A DNA stretch of 17,823 bases. It comes from Lobulomyces angularis (Eukaryota; Chytridiomycota; Chytridiomycetes; Lobulomycetales; Lobulomycetaceae). Of the stretch, positions 1 to 10,227 are shown piece by piece. The translations under genes and the position numbers were made by a program. The stretch spans positions 1-17,823 of the forward strand of contig JADHYX010000366.1 of assembly GCA_027604685.1 (NCBI GenBank), read 5' to 3'. The number at the start of each line of letters is the position of its first letter. The stretch's first letter is position 1. The notes beneath the pieces are model-generated. The model searched no databases, had not been told where the DNA came from, and saw nothing but the letters and a program-made list of their open reading frames with translations.

Positions 1-803
1 AAAAAAAAGTTTAAATTTTACTTTTTTTTTTTTTTTACCGTTAAATATTAAAAATAGAATTAGCAGGTAAGAGGATTTCATTTTAAAAAAAAGTTAAAAG
101 AGGAATATGAGTATATTCTAATAATCTTTAATAATATAAATTATTTGGAGATCTAAAAAAAAAAAATAAAAAATTGATAAAATGAAGCTTCCTCTGTCTT
201 TTAAGTTTTTTTTTCTTGAAAAAAGGAGAAAAGTATGAATTCGGATTTTGGAATATTGCTCTTTGTTTGTGTTTTAAACTTTTCGTACATGGATTTTCAT
301 TGAATCTTCATTGGGAAATAAGGAGCTAAACATGAAATTTCTAATTAACTCTAATTTAGTTCAAACAAATGTACAGTTTAATTTTTGAATTCAAAACCTT
401 ATCCTTCAACACAATCATCTTTAACTTTTGTTGCTAGTTAATGGTCTCCTTCCTCCATCTTACGCGTTAATTTAAAGATAAATTAAAAGTTCCATCAATT
501 TAAATGTGCCAAAAATGCTTAAAATCAAAATTGTTCTTTTATTTAAATGTTGTTTGGTATAAACTTTTCTTGTACATAATTCATTTTTGAAATTAGCTTA
601 AAACCACATTAACTAAATAATAATATTTTATATTTTCCAAAATAATTAAATTAACATAAAAACTTTTACAATGAAAAAGAAATAAAAAAAAAAGAAAAAA
701 AAATACATTAACAAAGAAATACTTATTTCAAAATTTCAATAAAAAATTAAGATAAAAAAATAAAATAAAATGAAATAAGAAATAAACAAAAAAATTATTA
801 AAA
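1..803. other. Intergenic / flanking region without a recognisable gene
   Basis: Very A/T-rich with poly-A and poly-T runs. I looked on both strands for exons flanked by GT and AG, and for recognisable protein motifs, and found none. The right end is the 3' flank of CCT3, whose stop lies at 804-806. No tRNA-like structure was seen. Confidence 0.6.
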
Positions 804-2942
804 TCAATGCCCTTCAGCATCAGGAATCTAACATTTGAGTAAGATATATATTAACAATATAATAAAAATAAATTTACCTCTCCATCTTGCGCTGCTTGCA
901 TAGCTTGAGCACTACTTGGATTTTCTCCTTTTTTCGACACTCCACTAACAATATCATCAACTAAAAAATATATGTTGAGTTAAAAGCCAAATATTGACGT
1001 CAATTCACCTCTGAGAAGTAAACATGCACTTTCAATAGCGGTTTTAACCGTTTGTGCCTTAACAACATATGGCTCCCACACTCCATACTCTTTCATATCA
1101 ACTACTTTTCCTGCACATCCATCAATACCCCATGTGTGTTCTCCGGAGGCATGTTTCGCCTAAAAATTTCTGATTAAATATGCATGAAGTTTAAAATACC
1201 TTTAGTTGAGTCAAAATTCGTATAGCATTGCCACCGCAATTTTGTATCAATGTTCTAGGGATAACTTCAAATGCCTCTGCTAACGCTCGATAAGGCCATT
1301 GCTCAACTCCCCCAATTAATTTTCCTTTTTCTGCTAATTTCACACTTAAAGTCATCTCTGTAGCTCCGCCACCAGGACATAGACTAGGATGCTGGTAAAC
1401 ATTTCTAGCAACACACATGGCATCTTGTAAGTTTCTTTCCACTTCATTAATAATATCTTTTGAGGCACCACGTAATACAACTGTACAAGCTTTTGGGTTT
1501 TTACACTCAACTAAATAACTGAAGTATTCATCTCCTATTTTTTTAATTTCGAAAAGGCCACATTCCGTTCCTACATCAGATTCTTTCAAATCTTCTACTC
1601 TATTTACAATTGTTGCTCCTGTGGCTCTTGCAATACGGTTATTATCGGTCTTACGAACTCTTCGTATAGCAGTGATGTTTGCCTTAATAAAGTAATGTTG
1701 CGCCAAATCTAAACATAAAATATCCAAATTTACCAAAAGTTATTATATTTCTACATACCACTAACGCCTTTTTCAGTAAATACTAAATCCGGTTTTAGTT
1801 TAATAATTTGATCGCAGAGTTCTTTAACCTGTTCTTCTTCAATTTCTAATAATCTGGCCCAGTGACTTTCATCTGTAACTTCAACATTAGTCTGTGATTC
1901 CCCTTTTTTGTACTCAAGTGGGCAATCCAACAAAACTACCCTCGGATTTTTTATGTATCTTCTCATTTTTGGGTGAGTAACATCTTTGTTAACCATAACA
2001 CCGTCCAAAACACAACTCTCTTCAACTTCACCTCCTGGGATTTTTTCTACTCTGGCATATCTGAGAAAAATCATATGATTAGCTTAAAAGGCATTGGAAT
2101 GAATTACCTTTTAATATCAATTTCTCTTTTCGTTAAATCTTGTCCAATTTCTGTTTCAACACAAACAGTCTTTACAGCTTTTAAAGCTAATTTACACATC
2201 AGCTCTGACCATTGGGCAGCAAATTTTGTTCCAATTGATGACTTAATCAAATCAAGCATTTCAGATTCATTTTCGGTATCGACTTTTTTTGAACAACTCT
2301 CAATAATTGCTAAAGAATCTTCTAAAGCTCTTTTATAAGCTCTAATAATTACAATAGGATGTATTTTTCTCTCTAAATAAGGTAAAGCAGAACTTAACAC
2401 TTCCCCAGCTAAAAAAAGTAATTTAGAAATTTCAAGCCAGCATATAATACCTAATATGATTACACTGGTGGTACCATCACCAACTTCTTCATCTTGTGTT
2501 CTTGATAACTCTATCATGGATTTGGCTGCTGGATGTGCAACTTCAACTTCTCTTAAAATAGCATTGCCATCATTGGTTAAAACAATTCCACCCATAGGAT
2601 CCAATAACATTTTTAACATAGCTCGCGGTCCTAAGCATGTTCTAATAATATCAGAAACAGTCTAGAAAAATAAAATTTTATTATTTGGATTAATTTATTT
2701 TATCAAAAAAGAAAAGCAAAAAAAATATTAATTTTCAAAAAACAAGATGTTTTTCATTATTTTTCAATGAAAAAGAGTTACTAACCTTTGCAGCTGTAAT
2801 GTTGGAAGTTTGCGCTTTTCTTCCAGTCTCTCTTTGCATATTCATGTTCATTACCATAACATTTCCACCGCCATAACCTTTCGGATAAAACTTTAATAAA
2901 CAAAATTAAATTTTAAAGAAAACCTGTGTTTCCCTGCATCAT
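804..2942 (-). CDS. CCT3: T-complex protein 1 subunit gamma (CCT/TRiC chaperonin), nine exons
   Basis: One of eight paralogous subunits of the cytosolic chaperonin that folds actin, tubulin and other proteins using ATP. Exons, descending: 2924-2942, 2786-2877, 2451-2661, 2108-2408, 1759-2060, 1200-1708, 1009-1159, 878-960, 804-827. They join in frame to 563 aa, a normal family length. Group II chaperonin motifs are visible: DPMGG (58-62), NDGNAI (67-72), GDGTT (98-102, ATP binding) and GGGATEM (about 421-427). The gamma subtype is indicated by RTCLGPRAMLKMLLDPMGG, the EIDIKRYARVEKIPGG stretch and RRVRKTDNNRIARATGA, all close to yeast and human CCT3. Seven of the eight introns are 40-50 nt; the second is 124 nt (2662-2785). 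The start is the first of two adjacent ATGs. The 19-nt first exon is the least certain part; the next in-frame ATG is at 2857. Confidence 0.97.
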
Positions 2943-3068
2943 TTTGACTTTTTTTACAATATAGAAGAGTCAATTAATATAAAATTTAATATGATATTAA
3001 AGAAGGAGATACCTTAATTTTATTTATAAAATGAAAAAGAATTAATTTAATTTTTTGGTAAGATCTCA
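2943..3068. promoter_or_regulatory. Short intergenic gap upstream of CCT3
   Basis: This 126-bp A/T-rich gap lies between the CCT3 start on the minus strand and a possible small gene on the plus strand. It would have to hold the CCT3 promoter. I recognise no specific element in it. Confidence 0.3.
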
Positions 3069-3297
3069 ATGAAATTTAACCTTTTGAAATTTTTTTTTTT
3101 AATATTAGTAGTACAAAAAATCCTTTGAAAACCCTTGTTCCATTACACCACTTCCTTCGCTTCAAAACAAACAACAAGGATTAAATGCTACTAGTTACTC
3201 TTATAAAAAATTGAAATCTTATGTAGGAAAACATGCAGCAGTTACGTTTATGGGCAGAAATAAAAATAGTATGACTAGAAATGGTCAAGAACTGTAA
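3069..3297 (+). pseudogene. Possible small secreted protein, reading frame interrupted
   Basis: I do not recognise this protein. A 62-codon open stretch from 3112 to the TAA at 3295-3297 is much richer in G/C than its flanks, which suggests coding sequence. It contains Pro-rich, Lys-rich and KHAAVTFMGRN segments and one N-glycosylation sequon (NATS). Just upstream, an ATG at 3069 opens a typical signal-peptide frame (MKFNLLKFFFLILVV), but in a different frame that ends at TGA 3126-3128. The two frames meet across the A6 run at 3115-3120 and would be continuous if that run were one base shorter. It may therefore be a homopolymer error or a decayed gene. Alternatively 3112 is the acceptor side of an intron, since TAG precedes it and a good GTAAGA donor lies at about 3058, but I find no usable first exon. 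Confidence 0.35.
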
Positions 3298-3455
3298 ATA
3301 GCATGTTGTTCCATTGTTTTTTTTATTGCAATTTCACTTCAATTCCAGTAAAATTATGATCTATCTTTGTTTAAATGAGTAATATAATTAAATAAAAAAT
3401 TGAAATCTTCTAATGAAAGTTCAAAAAAAAAATTTCACTGGTGCATTAAATCTGT

Positions 3456-6400
3456 TTAAACACAAACACCATTCAGAGGTAGCATACCCCAATGACAACA
3501 GCATTGAGTACCAGGAATCAAAGGCTGTTGAGAATCAGGAGGTATTCCACTACAGTCAAAGGAATTTGCTTTACAGACAACGTTTTCTATTGGATTTGGC
3601 GGCCAAATAACACCAGTTAAACCTTTGCAAGGAATAGGAACTACTTTGCTAATTTTGCAAGAGCCAGCTATTCCTTCGCTTCCACAAACATAATTATAAG
3701 AGTCTGTATCTAAGTCGAAATGAGGATGATTGTTACTTGCGCACCTTTCAAATAATAAGTGGCAAATTAATAGAATTTCGATAAATACCAATCGCATTCT
3801 TGTTGGACTGCAACACCACAATTCACTCCAATGCAAGTATTAAATCCTAAAAGTGGCAGTGCTCCAACACAAGCTCCATTAGGAGACATGCTTGGATCTT
3901 CTACACATGGCCCGCATTCCTGATAACCACTTGATCCACACTGATAAAATAATGATATTAACGCTATAGCTAGTTACTTATTACCTTGCAGTATCCACCA
4001 CAACGATCTGTAAACATAATAATAAAAAAAGTTAAAAAAAAAAATGGCGATATCTGATTACCAGTTAATGCAACAATGACGTCGCCACCAGGTCCACTAA
4101 GATTATAACTAATACATTACATTAATTTTTTCAGATATTTACAATTTTTTATCATATTACCATACATCTGAGGCTTCACTAAAGCCTAGACCCCAATATT
4201 CTAAAAAATTTCCATTAGAATCAGTTGCTACTTGACTGTTCCCTACGATCATTGGAGACGAGGCAGCGATACCAACACATTTACCTCCCAATTTTTGATG
4301 GCATAAAGGTAAATTATGTGCATCCGCAACTCTCTTTGCAGTTATTTCAGGAAACTCACTTTGAGTTACACCATGGCAGCTAAATAGAAATTTGTAAAGA
4401 CATTAAGTAAAAATCTTTTTGCGTAGATTTACCCTTCTCCTGAGAGATCGCAGTAATAAGTTGCCCAAGCTAAATATATCGTAAAAAATTACTCCTTCAT
4501 TTGAAAAATTAAAGTTCACCATACCTTGCGGTAGCGTTTTTAAACCATAGTATCCAGCTTTATAATTACAAACGTTATTAACGCAAGTGCCTAATTGAGG
4601 AGGACAAGTTTCAGGATTACAATGCACTGCAAGTTTATTGAGTGAATTTTTTGTAAAATTTTTTTTTTGGGTACCTGGAGGTGAACAAATTTGGACCGAA
4701 TCGCTAATTTGAAGAAGAGTTCCTTGAGATTTGAAACCACATGGTGCACCTTGTTGTTGAGCAGAAACTCCAGATATTGAAGAGGAAGGAGTGGTAGATG
4801 GAGATGCCACAGAAGTTGATACAGGTGCGAGAGTTGAAGAGGGTGAAATAGAAGGTGAGGTGGAGGGAGTACTTTGTGACGCTATAGAGAAAAGGTTAGA
4901 AATATTCTTGAAATTAATGTAAAAGTTAGATGAACTCTTTCAATTACCGAAATTTAATTCACTTAAAAAAGTTTTTGTAAAACCTACAACACCTCCTTGT
5001 CCAAATGAGTTACAATATGGGGCAGCGACACTTAATATACAATCAGTATCTCTGTCGAAACTCCAAAGATGTAAGCCACCTAACTTATTTAGCTTAACAA
5101 AATTAGTTAAAACTTTGGCATCGCTTAATGAAAAAATTTCATCAACTATATCATTCATTCCAATCATAGGAGTAACCTCAATCTTGGAGTATGGAATACC
5201 ATAAAAGTTCTTGAAATTATTAACTGCTTGAATGGCTGAAAGTCCCATATCACACTTTCCACTGGCATTTAAAACACACACAGATGAAGATGCAGGCCCT
5301 GTAAAATATTTAATTGCAAATATCTATCTCAGTTAATACCATAATCCATTGTCATTAAGTTAATGTAATAGTTGGACAAACCAGAAGTCTTTATTTCAGT
5401 AACAACCAAATTTCCCAGATAATTCAAGCTATTTAAGGAATTTCCTCCTAAAGTGGCAACTGTAAAACTAAATCTTAAATTTGGATATTTCGTTTGTGCA
5501 AATTTAGTTCTTTGAATCAAACTTTGGATTTGGGACTGAGTTAAACCGCCTGGTCATTTAATATTTACAATTTTTAGTGGAAATTGACGATTATTCAAAA
5601 CATGAGCAAAAAAAAAAAATTTATTACCTTCAATGTCAAAGTCAACTCCAACCATGTTAGCTGAGTAGTAAGTTTCAATAAATTTCAAAAATCCTGCATC
5701 TAAAAATGGTGTTAATTTTAGAATTTTTTTCCAAAACAAATATAAAATGTACCAGTTCCGCAAGTGAACACTCCTGCTGCACCTCCAGTGGATATAATGT
5801 ATTTTTTTCCTGAAATACAAAAAAATTTTTTTTAAACTAAAGAAGTAGTTAAAATAATACCTGCATTCACAAATAAATTAACATTAACTTTTATCTGGCT
5901 TGGGGTAACACCTGCCCAAAGCTCATTTCCACATTCACCACTAGCAAAGGCCCAAGTAAGAGTTTCCATGCCACTAGGAATCGCACTTAAAACACTTTGT
6001 ATAGTTCCAGAAACCTTCGTACGCAAATTGAAAGTATTCCAATCAAGATTAACGGTTATATCTTTGTAAGGACTAAAAACAAAAGATGCAGGTGCACTAG
6101 TGGAAGTTGGACCTGCGAATAAGAATATTAATAAAACCATTTATAATTAAATATTTGTAACCAGGAGCAGTAGTAGTTTGAAGAATGCTTGAAGACTGTT
6201 GCGTATTAGTGGAAATAACGGATGATGAGGATTGTTGCACAGTTGTAGAAGCAGTAATGCTTTTAGTTGTTGAGCTAGAGGATGAGGTTAATAATGTTGT
6301 TAAAGTTCCCCAACAAGCACCTCCAACACAGTTACTTACATCACACCATGCAGCACCTAGAAAAAAAATTGAAGTTATATCAATACAAGAAAGATAGAAA

Positions 6401-6563
6401 ACTAAAAATTTATCTTACCTAAACCGCAATTTCCCCATTTGCTGCAACATAGAGTTGGATCTCTACATTTTTTGTCACCTATAATTCCTTTTTCACAATA
6501 TTTGATTGCTGCACTAAGTTGCGATATAAGACAAATAATTGCTAAAGCGTTTAATATTTTCAT
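3456..6563 (-). CDS. Secreted chitinase: CBM18 + GH18 (PF-ChiA-like) + double-psi-barrel-like Cys-rich module, copy A
   Basis: Predicted secreted chitin hydrolase of 785 aa. Fifteen exons, descending: 6419-6563, 6162-6356, 5861-6112, 5753-5809, 5628-5699, 5340-5549, 4948-5298, 4675-4881, 4525-4626, 4433-4469, 4161-4379, 4062-4108, 3985-4007, 3789-3940, 3456-3744. Order: signal peptide (1-19), hevein-like CBM18 with eight Cys (about 22-66), Ser/Thr linker, GH18 (about 123-425), Ser/Pro linker (428-467), Cys-rich module (475-785). The GH18 has the core DFDIEG (catalytic Glu240), IISTGGAAG, LMTMDYG (306-311), VTPMIGMND and WSFDRD, the signature of PF-ChiA-like chitinases. The last module has ATYYC, ALTDRC (629-634) and HFDLD (698-702), as in expansin/GH45 double-psi barrels, then a Cys-rich tail ending CCCHWG...CV. 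The paralogue at 7163-10227 confirms nearly every splice site. Substrate and the last module's role are inferred. Confidence 0.93.
3827..3880. repeat. 54-nt tract identical to 7556-7609
   Basis: All 54 bases match the corresponding part of copy B, including every synonymous position, while both flanks are diverged. It codes for the GACVGALPLLGFNTCIG segment of the Cys-rich module. The best explanation is gene conversion between the copies. Confidence 0.85.
5337..5400. repeat. 64-nt tract matching 9048-9111 with one mismatch
   Basis: 51 identical bases (5337-5387), one difference at 5388, then 12 more identical bases. It codes for the LSNYYINLMTMDYG part of the GH18 barrel and includes the first bases of the intron donor. 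Upstream coding sequence in the same exon has many synonymous differences, which points to local gene conversion. Confidence 0.8.
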
Positions 6564-7162
6564 TATGATTAAAGGTTGAACGTGAATGAAGTATGAGATA
6601 TGTAATTTTTTAGAATTAATTCAATAATATTTTTCTTTTTGTTTTTTAAGTATCTTTTTTCTTTTTGTTTCTTTTTTTATTTTTTTTTTTTTTTTTTAAA
6701 GACGCATGAAGTATTCGGAATTTGAGTAGTTTTTTTCTAACCCCTTAATTCGCGGAGTCCCCCTAACACTTGCAAATATGTAAGATAAGAAAAAAAATTT
6801 TTTAAAAGACAGTGGAAATAATCTAAAAAGCAATTAGATTTTAATTACTAAAAATTAGCAAAATGTTTATGCACTTTACAAGGATAACATAATATTTACT
6901 AAACTTTCCGCAAATTTTTTTCAACCATTGAAAATTTTTTTAATTAGACTTTTTTTTCAATATTTTTATACCGAAGTTGTTCGGAGAACTGCATATTTTC
7001 TAGTTTGGCATATCAAGAATTTTATGTGGCTATTTTTGAAGGTTTAAATAATTCATAGACAGCATTATATTTTAGTAACAATTTTTTCTTTACTTAGGTA
7101 CATATTTTACAACTATAATTTAAATTGAATGAGATGAGGAAATTAAATGAGGAAAGCCTTTT
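6564..7162. other. Intergenic spacer between the two chitinase copies
   Basis: This 599-bp spacer holds the upstream region of copy A and the 3' flank of copy B, both on the minus strand. It contains a long T-rich tract at about 6640-6697. No further exon, tRNA or mobile-element signature was seen. Confidence 0.6.
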
Positions 7163-10100
7163 TTAAACACAAACTCCATTATTAGGTGATAAACCCCAGT
7201 AGCAACAGCAATTTGTATTTGGAATCAAAGGCTGGTTAATCGAATCAGGAGAACTACCAGAGCAGTCAAATGATTTTCCTGAACATGGAACACTACCACC
7301 ACCTCCACCACTTGATTCAGAAGGTGGCCAGACAACCCCGGTTAATCCGTTACATGGTATTGGGACTACTTTGGTAATTTGACACGAACCTGCGCTGCTT
7401 GCTTCGCCGCATAGATAATTAAATGTATCAGTATCTACATCAAAATGTGGGTGATTATTACTAGCGCACCTTAAAACATAAGATTTAGTTTAATTTTAAC
7501 ATATTCATTAAAAATACCAATCACAATTTTGTTGAACTGGAACACCGCAATTATTTCCAATGCAAGTATTAAATCCTAAAAGTGGCAGTGCTCCAACACA
7601 AGCTCCATTTGGCGACAAGGAAGAATCTTCTACACATGGACCACATTCCTGATAACCGCTTGCACCACACTGATATAAGATATTTCAAATTAACAAGATT
7701 TGAAAGAGATATATATTACCTTGCAGTAACCTCCACAACGATCTGTTAAAGCGACAACAACATCTCCTCCAGGACCACTAAGGCTATAACTAAAATGAAA
7801 AAGTTAGCACCTATATTAACAATTAAGTCAATCTATACCAAACGTCAGAGGCTTCGCTAAAACCAAGTCCCCAATATTTTAAAAAATCACCATTGGAATC
7901 AGTTGCAAGCTGACTATTTCCCACAACCATAGGAGAAGAAGCGGCAATACCAACGCACTTGCCTCCAACTTTTTCTGCACATAACGGTAACTTTCGAGCA
8001 TTGGCAATTTTTTTTGCAGTTATTTCAGGGAACTCACTTTGAGTAACACCATGACAGCTACATAAAAAGTTTAGTTTTTAAAAGATCAAAAAAAAATTTT
8101 TACCCTCCTCCTAGCAAATCACAATAATAAGTCGCCCAAGCTGTGCATAGAAATTATTAAATAAATTAAAGATGAGCTATGAAACAGAAATTTAAAATTT
8201 TTTACCTTGTGGTAATGTTTTTAAGCCTTTGTATCCAGGTTTGTAAATGCAAACGTTATCCACACATGTGCCTAACTGAGGGGGGCATGTTTCAGGATTA
8301 CAGTGTACTTAATATAGCACTTTTAATGAGCAATTTACTTGTTAAAAGATTTTAATTACCTGGTGGTGAACAAATTTGAATTGAGTCGCTTATTTGCAGT
8401 AAAGTACCTTTCCCATTAAAACCACAAGAAGTTCCAGGATGCTGGGCACTTACACCGGAGATCGGTGTTTGTGTACTGCTGGATGTAGTTTTTGATGTAG
8501 AACTTGATGATGTGGTAGTTACCGTGGTAGTAGTTGATGTACTGGAAGCAGCACTGCTAGTTCCAGAGCTATTAATGATTGTAGAAGAGGCTGAAACTAA
8601 AAAAGAATTCTAGTTTAAACAAATTGAAAGGGATATTTTACTAGGAGCGTCTAATTCAGCTAAAAAGGCATTGGTAAACCCTAATGTTCCACCTTGACCG
8701 AAAGAGTTGCAAACCGGTGATGCATAGTTCAAGTTGCAGTCAGTGTCTCTGTCAAAACTCCAAAAGTGTAATCCAGCTAAATTATTATCTTTAACAAACT
8801 TTGTTATAACTTTAACATCGCTTAAGCTAAAAATTTCATCTGTCACGTCATTCATTCCAATCATTGGTGTAACTTCAATTTTGGAATATGGAATACTATA
8901 GTATTGGTTTAAATTTTTTACAGCTTGGATCGCAGATAGTCCCATATCGCATTTTTGGTTAACATTTAATGCGCACACTGAATTGGAAGCTGTTCCTAGA
9001 AAATAAAAAATTAATATTCAGAAAACTACAAATTCAAGTTGAATTTTTACCATAATCCATTGTCATTAAGTTAATGTAATAGTTGGACAAACCAGAAGCC
9101 TTTATTTCAGTTACAACTAAATTCCCTAGATAGTTTAAACTATTTAATGAATTTCCTCCTAAGGTGGCAATAGTAAAACTAAATCTTAAATTGGGATACA
9201 GTGTTTGAGCATATTTAGTTCTTTGAATCAAACTTTTTATTTGGTTTTGCGTTAATCCACCTATTTTTTTTTATTATTTACATTTAAGTAGATCATCAGT
9301 TTACCTTCAATATCAAAGTCGATACCTACCATATTAGCTGAGTAGTAAGTTTGAATAAATTTTAAAAATCCAGCATCTGAAAAAAATTAAATTTTACCAA
9401 AATTTAGATTACTACAAGAATTATTAATTTTTTACCTGTTTCGCAAGTAAATACACCAGCAGCCCCTCCAGTTGAAATTATATATTTTTTATCTAAAAAA
9501 TTTAATTATCTAACTTTTGAAAAAATTTTACCAGCATTAACAAATTTATTGATGTTAATTTGAACTTGAGATGGAGTTATACCTGCCCAGAGTTCACTTC
9601 CACATTCACCACTGGCAAAAGCGAAAGTAAGTGTATCCAATTTACTTGGAAATACTTGTAATATTTCTTTAATTGCTCCAGTTACTTTTGAACGAATAAG
9701 TCCGTTATTCCAGTCATAGTTAATAGTAATATCTTTGTACGGACTAAAAATAAAAGGGGAAGCAGCTGCAGAAGGTTTAACTATGAGAATATCAAACATT
9801 AAATAAAACTAAAAAGTGATGAAGAGTACTTGAAGTTGTTGAGGCCATTGGCGTAGAAGTTGAAGTGGTTACTGTAGCTGAGGTAGAGCTGATTACTGTG
9901 GTTGAGGTAGCGCTGGTTACTGAAGCTGATGTAGAGGAACTGGTGGTGGTCATTGAAGTGCTTGTACTCTTCAATGCCCAACATGCACCTCCAACACAAT
10001 TCAAACCACACCATGGTTCCGCTGGGATAAAAAAAAATATTCAGTAAATAATTAGTGGAAAAAAAATAGTTACCTAATCCACAATGTCCAAATTTACTAC

Positions 10101-10227
10101 AACAGTGTGAGCTATTCGGACATAATTTATTTCCAACATTACCATTTCCACAGAAGGTTGCTGTCGAAACAAATTCCAAAAAAACATATAAAAGAGTTGC
10201 TGTAAACAATTTTGGATTTTTTCTCAT
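7163..10227 (-). CDS. Secreted chitinase: CBM18 + GH18 (PF-ChiA-like) + double-psi-barrel-like Cys-rich module, copy B
   Basis: Tandem paralogue of the gene at 3456-6563, 803 aa. Fourteen exons, descending: 10074-10227, 9830-10021, 9532-9780, 9436-9492, 9305-9376, 9051-9260, 8642-8995, 8360-8596, 8206-8307, 8104-8140, 7839-8057, 7720-7789, 7518-7669, 7163-7469. Signal peptide of about 23 residues, eight-Cys hevein domain (about 24-66), Ser/Thr linker, GH18 with DFDIE (237-241, Glu241 catalytic) and LMTMDYG (about 307-312), a second Ser/Thr linker, then a module with ATYYC, ALTDRC (641-646) and HFDVD (710-714), and a Cys-rich tail. Differences from copy A: the exon at 7720-7789 is undivided where copy A has an intron, the tail has a Gly-rich insertion (SSGGGGS), and the linkers diverge freely. 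Catalytic residues are intact in both copies, so both look functional. Confidence 0.93.
7556..7609. repeat. 54-nt tract identical to 3827-3880
   Basis: Partner of the tract in copy A. Mismatches resume immediately on both sides, at 7555 and 7610. Confidence 0.85.
9048..9111. repeat. 64-nt tract matching 5337-5400 with one mismatch
   Basis: Partner tract in copy B. The identity runs through the MTMDYG codons and stops three bases into the following intron. Confidence 0.8.

Larger units (their letters stand above)
3456..10227 (-). repeat. Tandem gene duplication (two head-to-tail chitinase copies)
   Basis: The copies at 3456-6563 and 7163-10227 have the same orientation, the same domain order and corresponding exons, offset by about 3.7 kb. 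Protein similarity is high in the catalytic and Cys-rich parts and low in the signal peptide and linkers. Introns have diverged almost completely, so the duplication is not recent overall, although two tracts of near-identical DNA are listed separately. Confidence 0.95.

Noticed and set aside
1973..2338. Plus-strand open frame of 121 codons
   Set aside because: Antisense shadow of CCT3 exons, whose minus-strand protein is strongly conserved.
6185..6397. Plus-strand Val/Glu-rich open frame
   Set aside because: Antisense of the Ser/Thr-rich linker and CBM18 exon of chitinase copy A; repetitive codons keep the opposite strand open.
9865..10047. Plus-strand Val/Glu-rich open frame
   Set aside because: Same effect, antisense of the linker of chitinase copy B.
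9799..10227. Single 142-codon minus-strand frame across the start of copy B
   Set aside because: It reads through the first intron and leaves the CBM18 frame. Splicing 10074 to 10021 restores the eight-Cys hevein domain.
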